A DNA stretch of 64,000 bases from Streptomyces sp. T12 (GCF_028736035.1 NZ_CP117866.1:7130001-7194000), one strand, 5' to 3'; positions 42,764-50,796 are shown, numbered from the stretch's first letter. Numbers and translations: made by a program. Notes: generated from the letters alone by a model not told the origin.

Positions 42764-43840
42764 ATGGCCGAGTTCATGACGGAAACGACGCGCGGCCCCA
42801 CCGCGACAGGTCCGCTCGACGGGCCCGAGGCGGCGGTGATCCTGGAGCGCGTCCGGGCGTCGGTCGACCCCGAACTACGCGCCGCCATCGAGTCGTTGCC
42901 GCCCTCCATGCGCCGGGTCGCGCTGTACCACTTCGGCTGGGAGCACCCGGACGGCACCCCGGCGGCGGGCAACGCGGGCAAGGCGATCCGCCCCGCCCTC
43001 GTCCTCACCGCGGCCGCAGCCCTCGGCGGACCGGCGGCGCGGGCGGCGGCCGTACGGGCCGCGGTGGCGGTGGAACTGGTGCACAACTTCACGCTGTTGC
43101 ACGACGACGTGATGGACCGGGACACCACCCGCCGGCACCGGCCCACCGTATGGGCGGTGTTCGGCGACGCCGACGCGATCCTCGCCGGGGACGCCCTCCA
43201 GGCGCTGGCCCTGCGGCTGCTCGCCGAGGACCCGCATCCGGCGTCCTCGGCCGCCGCCGCCCGCCTCGCGGCCTGCGTCGTCGAGCTGTGCGCCGGCCAG
43301 CACGCGGACACGGCGATGGAGAAGCGGGGCCCCGGCGACGTCGGCCTCGACGAGGTGCTCGGCATGGCCGAGGCCAAGACCGGCGCGCTGCTCGGGTGCG
43401 CCTGTGCCCTCGGTGCGCTGTACGCGGGTGCGGCGGACGAGGACGTGGCGGCGCTGGACGCGTTCGGCCGTGAGGCCGGGCTCGCCTTCCAGCTCATCGA
43501 CGACGTGATCGGCATATGGGGCGACCCCAGCCGCACCGGCAAACCGGCCGGTGCGGACCTCGCCGCCCGCAAGAAGTCCCTGCCGGTCGTCGCCGCGCTC
43601 ACCTCCGGCGGTCCGGCGGCGGCGGAGCTGGCCGCGCTGTACGAAATGCCGTACGACAAGGAGGACTTGCAGGAGACCGCCCTCGCCGTCGAGCGAGCGG
43701 GTGGCCGTGACTGGGCGCAGGCCCAGGCTGCCGACCGGATGGCCCGCGCCATGCAGGAACTGGCCCGCGCGGTCCCCGACCCGGAGCAGGCGGGCGGGCT
43801 GCTGGCTCTGGCGGAGTACGTGACGCGGCGCAGCAACTGA
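42764..43840 (+). CDS. Polyprenyl (geranylgeranyl/farnesyl-type) diphosphate synthase, probable encapsulin cargo
   Basis: A 358-residue trans-prenyltransferase. The first Asp-rich motif is in LLHDDVMDRDTTRRHRPTVW; the second reads FQLIDDVIGIWGD, with Gly in place of the third Asp, as in some GGPP synthases. AGKAIRPALVL binds the diphosphate. It makes C15-C20 or longer prenyl diphosphates from IPP. ATG 42764 has a good SD (GAGGGGG). The frame is also open back to GTG 42647, which overlaps the encapsulin stop as GTGA; that would add 39 Ser/Gly/Pro-rich residues, the kind of disordered segment used for cargo loading. GC3 there is only about 75 percent, so the longer form is uncertain. Confidence 0.9.
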   Translation: MAEFMTETTRGPTATGPLDGPEAAVILERVRASVDPELRAAIESLPPSMRRVALYHFGWEHPDGTPAAGNAGKAIRPALVLTAAAALGGPAARAAAVRAAVAVELVHNFTLLHDDVMDRDTTRRHRPTVWAVFGDADAILAGDALQALALRLLAEDPHPASSAAAARLAACVVELCAGQHADTAMEKRGPGDVGLDEVLGMAEAKTGALLGCACALGALYAGAADEDVAALDAFGREAGLAFQLIDDVIGIWGDPSRTGKPAGADLAARKKSLPVVAALTSGGPAAAELAALYEMPYDKEDLQETALAVERAGGRDWAQAQAADRMARAMQELARAVPDPEQAGGLLALAEYVTRRSN

Positions 43841-43900
43841 GGGCCGCGGCAGCCGAAGGCAGGCATCGCTCGGCCACGGCAGCCGGCGGTCGTCGAGGCT

Positions 43901-43996
43901 CCGGAGCCGGCGGGGCCGTACGGTTCCTGACCCCGTACGGTCGCCGGGCGGCTCCGGACCGGCGGGTCCCGCACATCCCCACGGTGTGCGGGGCCC
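43901..43996. terminator. Two consecutive hairpins after the prenyl synthase
   Basis: CCGGAGCC...GGCTCCGG (43901-43957), with inner arms CCGTACGG/CCGTACGG, forms one stem. GGGTCCCGCACA/TGTGCGGGGCCC (43964-43996) forms a 12-bp stem with one wobble. Both lie between the prenyl synthase and the GNAT gene. Confidence 0.6.
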
Positions 43997-44111
43997 GTCT
44001 CTGTGTACCGGCCTGCGTACGGACAGATCTCGACAAAGTCGTTCCGTGGACGGCACGTCCGCTCCGATCGTCCTACGATCAAGGCCGGTTGACGTGAAGG
44101 GGCGGGTACAC

Positions 44112-44705
44112 ATGGGTGTGGGGATCCGGGCGGCGGGCGCGGGGGACCGGGAGCTGGTGGTCCGGCTGCTGGACGCGGCCTTCCAGGACGATCCGGTCAG
44201 CGGCTGGGTGTTCCCGGGCGAGGAGCACCGCCGTACCGCACACCCCAAGCTCATGGCGGCGTTCGCCGACATCGTGTTCGCCGTCGGCCGTATCGACGTC
44301 ACCGAGGACGGCACGGCGTGCGCGTTGTGGATGTCCGTGCCCGCCGTCGAACAGCACGAGGACGACGAAGGGCCCGCGCGGCTGCGTGAGGCCGTCGACC
44401 CGGAGAACGAGCGCGTCGAGCTGATCGGCCGCCTGACCGCCGGTATCCATCCTTCCGGCCGTGCCCACGAATACCTGTGGATGATCGCCACGGCACCCGA
44501 GCACCAGGGCGAGGGGCTCGGCACCGCGCTCATGAACTCGGTCCTCGACCGCTGCGACCGCGACGGCCTGCCCGCCTACCTGGAGGCGAGCAGTGACCGC
44601 AGTCGGAAGCTGTACGAGCGCCTCGGTTTCGCACCCGGGGGCCGTCCCCTCGACCTCCCGGACGGCCCCCGGATGTGGCCGATGTGGCGAGAGCCGCGCG
44701 GCTGA
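44112..44705 (+). CDS. GNAT-family N-acetyltransferase
   Basis: A 197-residue GNAT protein. The N-terminal region has VRLLDAAFQDDPVSGWVFP. Acetyl-CoA motif A is in LWMIATAPEHQGEGLGTALM (Q-G-x-G-x-G/A), and motif B in SRKLYERLGF. The overall pattern matches GNATs that modify small amines. It is separated from the prenyl synthase by hairpins, so it is probably independent. ATG 44112 begins directly before the fold; an earlier in-frame start at 43986 is in low-similarity sequence. Confidence 0.85.
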   Translation: MGVGIRAAGAGDRELVVRLLDAAFQDDPVSGWVFPGEEHRRTAHPKLMAAFADIVFAVGRIDVTEDGTACALWMSVPAVEQHEDDEGPARLREAVDPENERVELIGRLTAGIHPSGRAHEYLWMIATAPEHQGEGLGTALMNSVLDRCDRDGLPAYLEASSDRSRKLYERLGFAPGGRPLDLPDGPRMWPMWREPRG

Positions 44706-44728
44706 GCCGACCCGGGCGGCCCTGATCC

Positions 44729-44767
44729 ACCCCTCGGGTACGACCGTATCTACCCCTCGGGTACGAC
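44729..44767. repeat. 23-bp spaced duplication at the 3' end of the tetR gene
   Basis: ACCCCTCGGGTACGAC occurs at 44729-44744 and again at 44752-44767. The second copy encodes the last codons of the TetR gene; the first lies just after its stop, so the gene end appears to have been duplicated. Confidence 0.7.
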
Positions 44768-45340
44768 TGTCCGCACGATCCGCTCGACCAGCCCGTCCGG
44801 CACGCCGACGCCGGGCAGGACCCCGTCCAGCACGTCCGGCAGCGTCAGGTGCTCCAGGAGCAGTCCGAGCATCGCGAGATAGAGCACGGTGACGACCTCG
44901 TCGCCGCCGGGCAACCCGGCGTTCCGGTGGAACTCCATGCCCTCCTCCAGGTCGCCGCGCACCGACTTGGTGAAGGAGGAGCGCAGTTCGGGGCGCCGAC
45001 TGGCCTCCAGGCGCATCTCCAGCAGGGCCAGATAGCCCGTCCGGTCGCGGGTCGCGCGGGCCATCAGGTCGTGCATGAAGGCGGTGACCAGGGAGCGGTC
45101 CTTCGGCCGGGTCAGGAGCCCGGCGATCACCTCCGGGTCGGGCGCCAGCCGCACGTGGAGCCGGGCGTCGATCTGGCGGAGCAGGTCGTCGCGCCCGGTG
45201 AAGTAGTTGGAGGCGGTGCCGACCGGCACCTCCGCCTCGGCGTCCACCGCGCGGAACGTCAGCCCGCGCGCACCCTCGCGGGCGAGCACCTCGACGCCCG
45301 CGTCGACGAGTGCGGCCCGGCGCTCCGGATTGCCCGCCAT
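44750..45340 (-). CDS. TetR-family transcriptional regulator
   Basis: A 196-residue regulator. The HTH spans ALVDAGVEVLAREGARGLTF and VPVGTASNYFTGRDDLLRQI. The C-terminal domain is helical (ATRDRTGYLALLEMRLEASR) and typical of TetR_C. It is divergent from a reductase-like gene with three 14-bp repeats between them, which are its likely binding sites. ATG 45340 precedes AGNPERRAALVDAG with no longer alternative. Confidence 0.9.
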   Translation of the reverse strand: MAGNPERRAALVDAGVEVLAREGARGLTFRAVDAEAEVPVGTASNYFTGRDDLLRQIDARLHVRLAPDPEVIAGLLTRPKDRSLVTAFMHDLMARATRDRTGYLALLEMRLEASRRPELRSSFTKSVRGDLEEGMEFHRNAGLPGGDEVVTVLYLAMLGLLLEHLTLPDVLDGVLPGVGVPDGLVERIVRTVVPEG

Positions 45341-45390
45341 TCGGAATCCCCTCTCTCACTTCCATCCGGTCCCAAAATACCCTTGCAACC

Positions 45391-45432
45391 ACTACAAGCG
45401 AAGTACTACAACTGAAGCACTACAACCGGAGT
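45391..45432. promoter_or_regulatory. Three tandem 14-bp repeats between divergent tetR and reductase genes
   Basis: ACTACAA recurs at 45391, 45405 and 45419, each followed by a variant of nnGAAGy, giving three head-to-tail 14-bp units. The outer bases CAACCACT (45387-45394) and AGTGGTTG (45430-45437) form an inverted repeat around the array. Confidence 0.65.
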
Positions 45433-45461
45433 GGTTGACCAGCCTACGAAAAGAGAACGGC

Positions 45462-46046
45462 TTGCGAAAGCTCACCTACTTCATCGCCTGCTCGCTCGAC
45501 GGCTTCATCGGAGACCCGAGCGGCGACGCGTCCGCGATGCTCGCCTTCGTGGACGAGGAGTACTTGACCTTCCTCAAGAGCGAATACCCGGAGACCCTGC
45601 CGACCCACGGCCGCCGGGCGCTCGGCCTCGACGACCTGGAGAACAAGGGATTCGACACGATCATCCAGGGCCGTGGCAGCTACGACCTGGCCTTGAAGGA
45701 GGGCATCACCAGCCCTTACGCCCATCTGCGCGAGTACGTCGCCTCGCGCACCCTGACCGAGTCGCCCGACGCGAACGTCGAGATCATCGGCGACGACCTG
45801 GTCGCCAAGGTGCGCGAACTCAAGGCGGAGGACGGTGAGTTCGGTATCTACCTGTGCGGGGGCTCGCAGATCGCGGGTGAACTGCTCGACGAGATCGACG
45901 AGCTCGTCATCAAGAGCTACCCCATCGTGTACGGCACGGGCATGCCGATGTTCGGCTCGGACTTCGCCGTCACGGAGTTCACCCTCGACGGGGTGCGGAC
46001 GTTCGGCAACGGCGCCGTGGTTCGCACGTACAGCAGGAAGCGCTGA
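45462..46046 (+). CDS. Dihydrofolate reductase family protein (RibD C-terminal-like)
   Basis: A 194-residue protein with the fold of DHFR/RibD. LTYFIACSLDGFIGDPSGD is the N-terminal strand and loop, KGFDTIIQGRGSYDLAL is the cofactor-binding Gly motif, and IYLCGGSQIAGELLDEIDEL and IVYGTGMPMF are later blocks. TTG 45462 is used because family members start with Met-Arg-Lys-(Leu/Ile) at this point; no ATG or GTG is available there. The substrate is unknown; such proteins are often under adjacent TetR regulators, as here. Confidence 0.83.
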   Translation: MRKLTYFIACSLDGFIGDPSGDASAMLAFVDEEYLTFLKSEYPETLPTHGRRALGLDDLENKGFDTIIQGRGSYDLALKEGITSPYAHLREYVASRTLTESPDANVEIIGDDLVAKVRELKAEDGEFGIYLCGGSQIAGELLDEIDELVIKSYPIVYGTGMPMFGSDFAVTEFTLDGVRTFGNGAVVRTYSRKR

Positions 46047-46072
46047 GCCCTCTACCGCCCTACTCTGAGGAC

Positions 46073-46312
46073 ATGGGCAGCGAAGAGCACTTCTGTCCCG
46101 ACTGCGGACAGCCTGTCGACACGGTCGTCCGGCGCCACAAGACGCTGGGCGCCTGGGTCCCCACATGGGTGGCCGGCCCGTGCCGGAACCCCCAGTGCAG
46201 CGCGTACACCGAGGGCGACGCCGAGCACGAAGAGAAGCCCGAGCGGAAGCCTGAGCGGAAGCCCGAGCACAAGCACGAGCAGCCTGAGACATCCACCGCG
46301 AAAAACTCCTGA
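46073..46312 (+). CDS. Small zinc-ribbon protein with charged repeat tail
   Basis: A 79-residue protein. Two Cys pairs, CPDCG near residue 8 and PCRNPQCSAY near residue 37, suggest one zinc ribbon. The C-terminal third is a low-complexity run of Glu-Lys-Pro/Arg-Lys-Pro units followed by Ser/Thr. No known family is recognised. The 26-base gap to the reductase gene suggests co-transcription. Confidence 0.65.
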   Translation: MGSEEHFCPDCGQPVDTVVRRHKTLGAWVPTWVAGPCRNPQCSAYTEGDAEHEEKPERKPERKPEHKHEQPETSTAKNS

Positions 46313-46318
46313 ACCCCG

Positions 46319-46348
46319 TGTCGAGAATCCCGGTCCGGCTCCGACGTC
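46319..46348 (+). promoter_or_regulatory. Candidate ECF42-type promoter
   Basis: TGTCGA (46319-46324) and CGTC (46345-46348) are 20 bases apart, upstream of the DGPF gene. ECF42 factors are reported to recognise a TGTCGA-like -35 element in front of DGPF genes. Confidence 0.45.
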
Positions 46349-46408
46349 CTCTGTGAGAGCCGCCAGCCAAGGGCGGCCCGAGCCGACGGAAACCGAAGGA
46401 GCGGACTG

Positions 46409-46822
46409 ATGAAGTACCTGGTCATGGTGCAGGGCACGCAGGCGGACTACGAGGCGATGCAGGGCAAGGCGTCCGAGCACTCCGTGGCCTGGAGCCAGGA
46501 GGAGATCCAGGCGATGTACGCCTACATGCAGGCCATCAACGACGACCTCGCCGAGACCGGCGAGATGATCGACGGGCAGGGGCTGGCCGAACCCGCGAAG
46601 GTCCGGCACGTCACCCTGGGCGACGACGGCAAGGCGGTGATCACTGACGGGCCGTACAGCGAGACCAAGGAGCTGCTGGCCGGCTACTGGGTGCTGGACT
46701 GCGCGAACCTGGAGCGGGTCACCGAGATCGCCGACCGCATCACCCGCTGCCCCCAGCCCGCCGGCGCCCCCGTGTACCCGGTGGTGATCCGGCCCATCCT
46801 GGACGGCGCCGGAGACTGCTGA
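46409..46822 (+). CDS. DGPF-domain (YCII-related) protein
   Basis: A 137-residue YciI-fold protein. VITDGPYSETKELLAGYW holds the DGPF motif and PVYPVVIRPI closes the fold. DGPF proteins are the invariant targets and neighbours of ECF42 sigma factors. The enzymatic role is not known. ATG 46409 follows GAAGGAGCGG. It ends seven bases before the sigma gene. Confidence 0.9.
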   Translation: MKYLVMVQGTQADYEAMQGKASEHSVAWSQEEIQAMYAYMQAINDDLAETGEMIDGQGLAEPAKVRHVTLGDDGKAVITDGPYSETKELLAGYWVLDCANLERVTEIADRITRCPQPAGAPVYPVVIRPILDGAGDC

Positions 46823-46829
46823 GCCGCCG

Positions 46830-48056
46830 ATGGCCGGCCCGACCGAGACCGAGGACCTGCTGCGCCGCCACGCGCCGCAGGTCCTCGGCGCGCTGGTGCG
46901 GCGGTACGGCCATTTCGACACCGCCGAGGAGGCCGTACAGGAGGCGCTGCTCGCCGCGGCCGAGCAGTGGCCGCGGACCGGTGTCCCGGACAATCCGCGC
47001 GGCTGGCTGATCAAGGTCGCCGCACGCCGGCTGACCGATGCCCTGCGCGCGGAGGAGGCGCGCCGGGCCAGGGAGGAGAAGGTCGCGGCGCTGACGCCAC
47101 GGGATGCCTTCACGGCCCCGGCGCCCGGGGCGGACCGCGCTCCCCGCGAGGACGACACCCTCACCCTGCTCTTCCTGTCCTGCCACCCGGACCTGACCCC
47201 GCCCGCCCAGATCGCCCTCACCCTGCGTGCCGTCGGGGGTCTGACCACGGCGGAGATCGCCCGCGCGTATCTGGTCCCCGAGGCGACCATGGCCCAGCGG
47301 ATCAGCCGGGCCAAGCAGAAGGTCCGCGGTGTGCGGTTCGGGCGCCCCGACAACTGGGAGGACCGCCTGCCCGCGGTCCTGCAGACCCTGTACCTGATCT
47401 TCAACGAGGGATATACGGCGACCTCGGGCGCGAGCCTGACGCGGCGGGACCTCGCGGGCGAGGCGATCCGGCTGACCCGCGAGGCCCACCGGCTCCTCCC
47501 CGAACACGGCGAGGTGGCCGGCCTGCTGGCCCTGATGCTGCTCACCGACGCCCGCCGCGACGCGCGCACCGGCCCGCACGGCGAGCTCGTCCCGCTCGAC
47601 GAACAGGACCGTGACCGCTGGGACAAGGCCGCGATCGAGGAGGGCGTCGCCCTGGTCACCCGCGCTCTGTCGCAGGGCCGCGCCGGCCCGTACCAGCTGC
47701 GTGCCGCCATCGCCGCCGTACACGACGAGGCGCCCTGTGCCGAGGAGACCGACTGGCGGGAGATCCTCGGGCTCTACGACGTCCTCGTCCGCCTCGTCCC
47801 CGGACCCGTCGAGCGGCTCAACCGGGCAGTGGCCGTCGCCATGGTCCAGGGGCCGCGGGCGGGACTGGCCGAACTGGGCGTGCTGGAAGGCGAGTTGGGG
47901 GCCGGGCACCGGCTGGACGCGGTCCGCGGCCACCTCCTGGAGCGGGCGGGCGCCCGCGACGAGGCCCGCGCCGCCTACGAGGCCGCGGCCGCCAAGACCC
48001 TGAGCCTGCCGGAGCAGCGCTATTTGCACGCGCGGGCGGCGCGACTGAGGTCGTAG
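46830..48056 (+). CDS. ECF sigma factor of the ECF42 group with C-terminal extension
   Basis: A 408-residue protein. Regions 2 and 4 (FDTAEEAVQEALLAAAEQW; LTTAEIARAYLVPEATMAQR) take up the first 185 residues. The remaining 220 form the TPR-like extension that defines ECF42, including the conserved LYLIFNEGYTAT and later helices such as LVRLVPGPVERLNRAVAVAM. ECF42 factors have no dedicated anti-sigma protein; the extension is needed for activity. The neighbouring DGPF gene is the expected target, and the candidate promoter lies in front of it. Confidence 0.92.
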   Translation: MAGPTETEDLLRRHAPQVLGALVRRYGHFDTAEEAVQEALLAAAEQWPRTGVPDNPRGWLIKVAARRLTDALRAEEARRAREEKVAALTPRDAFTAPAPGADRAPREDDTLTLLFLSCHPDLTPPAQIALTLRAVGGLTTAEIARAYLVPEATMAQRISRAKQKVRGVRFGRPDNWEDRLPAVLQTLYLIFNEGYTATSGASLTRRDLAGEAIRLTREAHRLLPEHGEVAGLLALMLLTDARRDARTGPHGELVPLDEQDRDRWDKAAIEEGVALVTRALSQGRAGPYQLRAAIAAVHDEAPCAEETDWREILGLYDVLVRLVPGPVERLNRAVAVAMVQGPRAGLAELGVLEGELGAGHRLDAVRGHLLERAGARDEARAAYEAAAAKTLSLPEQRYLHARAARLRS

Positions 48057-48065
48057 CGTGGGCCC

Positions 48066-48398
48066 ATGCCCGAACACACGTACATCCTCCACATCACCGA
48101 GCGCTCCCTGTGGGACGCGGCCCGCGAGCACGGCACGTACGAGATCTCGACACGCGGCCGCACGCTCCGGGACGAGGGCTTCATCCACTGCTCGACCCGC
48201 GCCCAGCTCCCGGCCGTGGCGGCCTTCCTGTACGGCTCCTACGACGGCCCCGACGAGTTGGTGGTGCTCGTCGTGGACCCCGCGCGGCTCGACGTGCCGC
48301 TGAAGTACGAGGCGCCGGAGCCCGGGGGCGAGGAGTTCCCGCATGTGTACGGGCCCATTCGGGTGGACGCGGTGGTGGACGTGGAGCCGTGGGGGTGA
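48066..48398 (+). CDS. DUF952 family protein
   Basis: A 110-residue protein beginning HTYILHITERSLWDAA, with the family hallmark EGFIHCSTRAQLPAVA and the C-terminal FPHVYGPIRVDAVV. DUF952 proteins resemble ADP-ribosyltransferase-like or glutathione-S-transferase-linked folds, but none has a firmly assigned role. It lies ten bases after the ECF42 gene and overlaps the next small gene by GTGA. Confidence 0.87.
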   Translation: MPEHTYILHITERSLWDAAREHGTYEISTRGRTLRDEGFIHCSTRAQLPAVAAFLYGSYDGPDELVVLVVDPARLDVPLKYEAPEPGGEEFPHVYGPIRVDAVVDVEPWG

Positions 48399-48631
48399 CG
48401 GGGCGCCGCAGGTTATGGCGGTGGGTCGGAGCGGTGTGGGTGATCGTCGTGGCCGTCGCGGGCGGGGCGACGGTGTGGTTGCAGGACTCGGCGGAGCCGC
48501 CGGGGCCGTACCGCTGGGAGGAAGCCGGTCCTATGCCGTCGCTGCCGCAAGGGCGGCCGTCGGCGTGCCCGAGCCCCCCGCGCGACGAGAACGGCGCGGC
48601 ACAACTCCTCTGCTTCGTCAGGACGCGCTAG
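48395..48631 (+). CDS. Small single-pass membrane protein
   Basis: A 78-residue product starting at GTG 48395, which overlaps the DUF952 stop. It has one hydrophobic helix (WVGAVWVIVVAVAGGATVWL) after an Arg-rich N-terminus, then a Pro-rich external segment with two Cys (SACPSPP, LLCFVR). No family is recognised. Its 3' end overlaps the convergent VOC gene by 14 bases. Confidence 0.6.
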   Translation: MTGRRRLWRWVGAVWVIVVAVAGGATVWLQDSAEPPGPYRWEEAGPMPSLPQGRPSACPSPPRDENGAAQLLCFVRTR

Positions 48632-49382
48632 AGCCGGTCAGTCCGCCCGTCTCCGGGTCCCGCGCCGTCAGGCAGTACACGCCGCCCGCCGGATCGCGCA
48701 TCACCGTCCAGTGGGCACCCTGGGCGACGAACGCCGCGCCCAGTTCCTCGTGCCGGGCGCGGGTCGCCGCGATGTCCGCGCAGGCGAGGTCCAGGTGGGC
48801 GGAGGCGGGCCGCTCCTGTCCGGGGCGCTCCTCGCCGAGCCGCTGGAGCAGGATGCGCACGGGCAGCCCGGCCGGAGGCCTGAGCACATGGAACTCGGTG
48901 CGGGAGCCCGGCGCCGACGCCCAGTCCGCCAACAGGCCGCTCCAGAAGGCGACTTCGGCCTCGTGCAGCGACGGCGGTACGTCCACGCAGACCTGGTCGA
49001 GCCGGCTGCCGTGCACGACGGGCGGCCGTACCGACTCCCCGTGCCAGGGCACCGCACAGAACAACTGCCCGGCGGGCGACCGCAGCACGGCCCATCCCTC
49101 ATGCTCGACGGCGATGCCCGCACCCTGCTGAAGCGCCGACTTCACGAATTCCGGTACGTCGTCCACGGCGAAGTCGAGATGCGCGCCACCGGCGCCGGAG
49201 TCGACCCCCTGGGCCTTCACGCAGGCGTCGGCCCCGCCACCCGGCAGCAGGGTCACGAACTCCCCCTGCGCACCCCGGAATTCGGACAGCCGCGTGTCCG
49301 TCACCGCAGTCCAGAAGGCATGGGCCCGGGCGAAGGACGCGGCGGGACGGTCGACGAAGGCGTAGGTCCAGCGGATGCTCAT
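48618..49382 (-). CDS. VOC superfamily protein with two glyoxalase-like domains
   Basis: A 254-residue protein with two tandem VOC half-folds. The first runs from WTYAFVDRPAASFARAHAFW to AVLRSPAGQLFCAVPW, and the second from LDQVCVDVPPSLHEAEVAFW to VMRDPAGGVYCLTARDP. Each ends with the (R/D)xPxGxxxC pattern seen in actinobacterial VOC proteins. Ligand and metal dependence are unknown. ATG 49382 begins MSIRWTYAF. It is isolated on the minus strand. Confidence 0.85.
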   Translation of the reverse strand: MSIRWTYAFVDRPAASFARAHAFWTAVTDTRLSEFRGAQGEFVTLLPGGGADACVKAQGVDSGAGGAHLDFAVDDVPEFVKSALQQGAGIAVEHEGWAVLRSPAGQLFCAVPWHGESVRPPVVHGSRLDQVCVDVPPSLHEAEVAFWSGLLADWASAPGSRTEFHVLRPPAGLPVRILLQRLGEERPGQERPASAHLDLACADIAATRARHEELGAAFVAQGAHWTVMRDPAGGVYCLTARDPETGGLTGSSAS

Positions 49383-49572
49383 GGGGCGATCGTAGATCCG
49401 CCGACGCGGCCGCGGGTCTGCCGCAGCCGTGGGGGCGTCCTCGGGGCCTCCTCGGTGCCGCAAGGTTCACCACGGCAGCTTTGCAGGACCCTTACCAACC
49501 ACCCGCCGGCTCCTGGGACACGCTTTGCCGTGGGTTCTCCGCGAATTGGTCCGCGCTTGTTTGCATTGGGGA

Positions 49573-50727
49573 ATGGACCACATCACGTTCCTGGTGGCGG
49601 TCGTCATCGTGACGGCCCTTGCCTTCGACTTCACCAACGGATTCCACGACACAGCGAACGCGATGGCCACCTCCATCGCCACGGGGGCGCTCAAACCGAA
49701 GACTGCGGTACTCATCAGCGGCGTCCTGAACGTCGTCGGTGCCTTCCTGTCCACCGAGGTCGCCAAGACGATCTCCGGCGGCATTGTGGACGACGCACTC
49801 GTCACCCCGGGCATGATCTTCGCGGGCCTGGTCGGGGCGATCCTGTGGAATCTGCTCACCTGGCTGGTCGGGCTGCCGTCCAGTTCGTCACACGCGCTGT
49901 TCGGCGGGCTGATCGGGGCCGTCTGGGTGGGTGCGGGGTCGCATGGCGTGCACTTTGACAAGGTTGTCGAGAAGGTGCTGATCCCGGCGGTGGCCTCGCC
50001 GCTGGTGGCGGGGGTCGCGGCGCTGCTGGCCACGTACCTGGCGTACAAGCTCACCTCTCGCGCCCGCAAGCAGACGGTCACCAAGGGCTTCCGCCTCGGC
50101 CAGATCGCCTCGGCCTCGCTGGTCTCCCTCGCCCACGGCACGAACGACGCGCAGAAGACGATGGGCGTCATCACGCTGACCCTGATCTCGGTGGGCGCGC
50201 TCGGCCACGACGCCGGCCCGCCCCTGTGGGTGATCGGCTCGGCCGGCCTGGCCATCGGTCTCGGCACCTACCTGGGCGGCTGGCGGATCATCCGCACGAT
50301 GGGCAAGGGCCTGACGGAGATTCAGTCCCCGCAGGGCTTCGCCGCCGAGACGGCGTCCACGACGGTGATCCTGACCTCGGCCCACCTGGGCTTCGCGCTG
50401 TCCACCACGCAGGTCGCCTCGGGCAGCATCCTCGGCGCCGGACTGGGCCGCCGCCTGGCCGAGGTCCGCTGGGGGGTGGCCGGGCGCATGGTCGTGGCCT
50501 GGCTCGTCACCCTGCCCGCCGCCGCGCTGGTCGGCGGGGTCTCGGCGGGCGTGGTCAAGCACGGCGGCGACCTCGGTACGGCCGTGGTCGCGCTGGTCGG
50601 CGCGGCGGTGGCCGCCGGCATCGTGCTCGTCTCCCGCCGCAACCCGGTGTCCGCGCACAACGTCAACGACGCCCACGAGGTCACGATCCGCGGCACGGAG
50701 CCCACGAAGGTCGGCACGGCCGCCTGA
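49573..50727 (+). CDS. PiT-family inorganic phosphate transporter
   Basis: A 384-residue membrane protein with the two PiT signatures: FTNGFHDTANAMAT near the N-terminus and SLAHGTNDAQKTMGV in the second half. About ten helices are visible. It moves phosphate with protons, probably as a metal-phosphate complex. No pit accessory (DUF47) gene precedes it, unlike some Streptomyces pit loci. A tandem repeat separates it from a small membrane-protein gene downstream. ATG 49573 follows TTGGGGA. Confidence 0.92.
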   Translation: MDHITFLVAVVIVTALAFDFTNGFHDTANAMATSIATGALKPKTAVLISGVLNVVGAFLSTEVAKTISGGIVDDALVTPGMIFAGLVGAILWNLLTWLVGLPSSSSHALFGGLIGAVWVGAGSHGVHFDKVVEKVLIPAVASPLVAGVAALLATYLAYKLTSRARKQTVTKGFRLGQIASASLVSLAHGTNDAQKTMGVITLTLISVGALGHDAGPPLWVIGSAGLAIGLGTYLGGWRIIRTMGKGLTEIQSPQGFAAETASTTVILTSAHLGFALSTTQVASGSILGAGLGRRLAEVRWGVAGRMVVAWLVTLPAAALVGGVSAGVVKHGGDLGTAVVALVGAAVAAGIVLVSRRNPVSAHNVNDAHEVTIRGTEPTKVGTAA

Positions 50728-50740
50728 GCCGCGGCCGCCT

Positions 50741-50786
50741 GGGACAAGAGTGAGACAAAGCGTGAGACAAAGAGTGAGACAAGGGG
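50741..50786 (+). repeat. 12-bp tandem repeat between pit gene and small membrane gene
   Basis: TGAGACAAAGCG, TGAGACAAAGAG and TGAGACAAGGGG follow each other at 50751-50786, preceded by a partial GGGACAAGAG. The last copy includes AAGGGGAG, the ribosome-binding site of the next gene. Confidence 0.85.
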
Positions 50787-50796
50787 AGTTCACATC

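Noticed and set aside
49464..49474. GGTTCACC upstream of the phosphate transporter considered as a PHO box
   Set aside because: Only one 8-base match was found and the required 11-bp direct repeat is absent.
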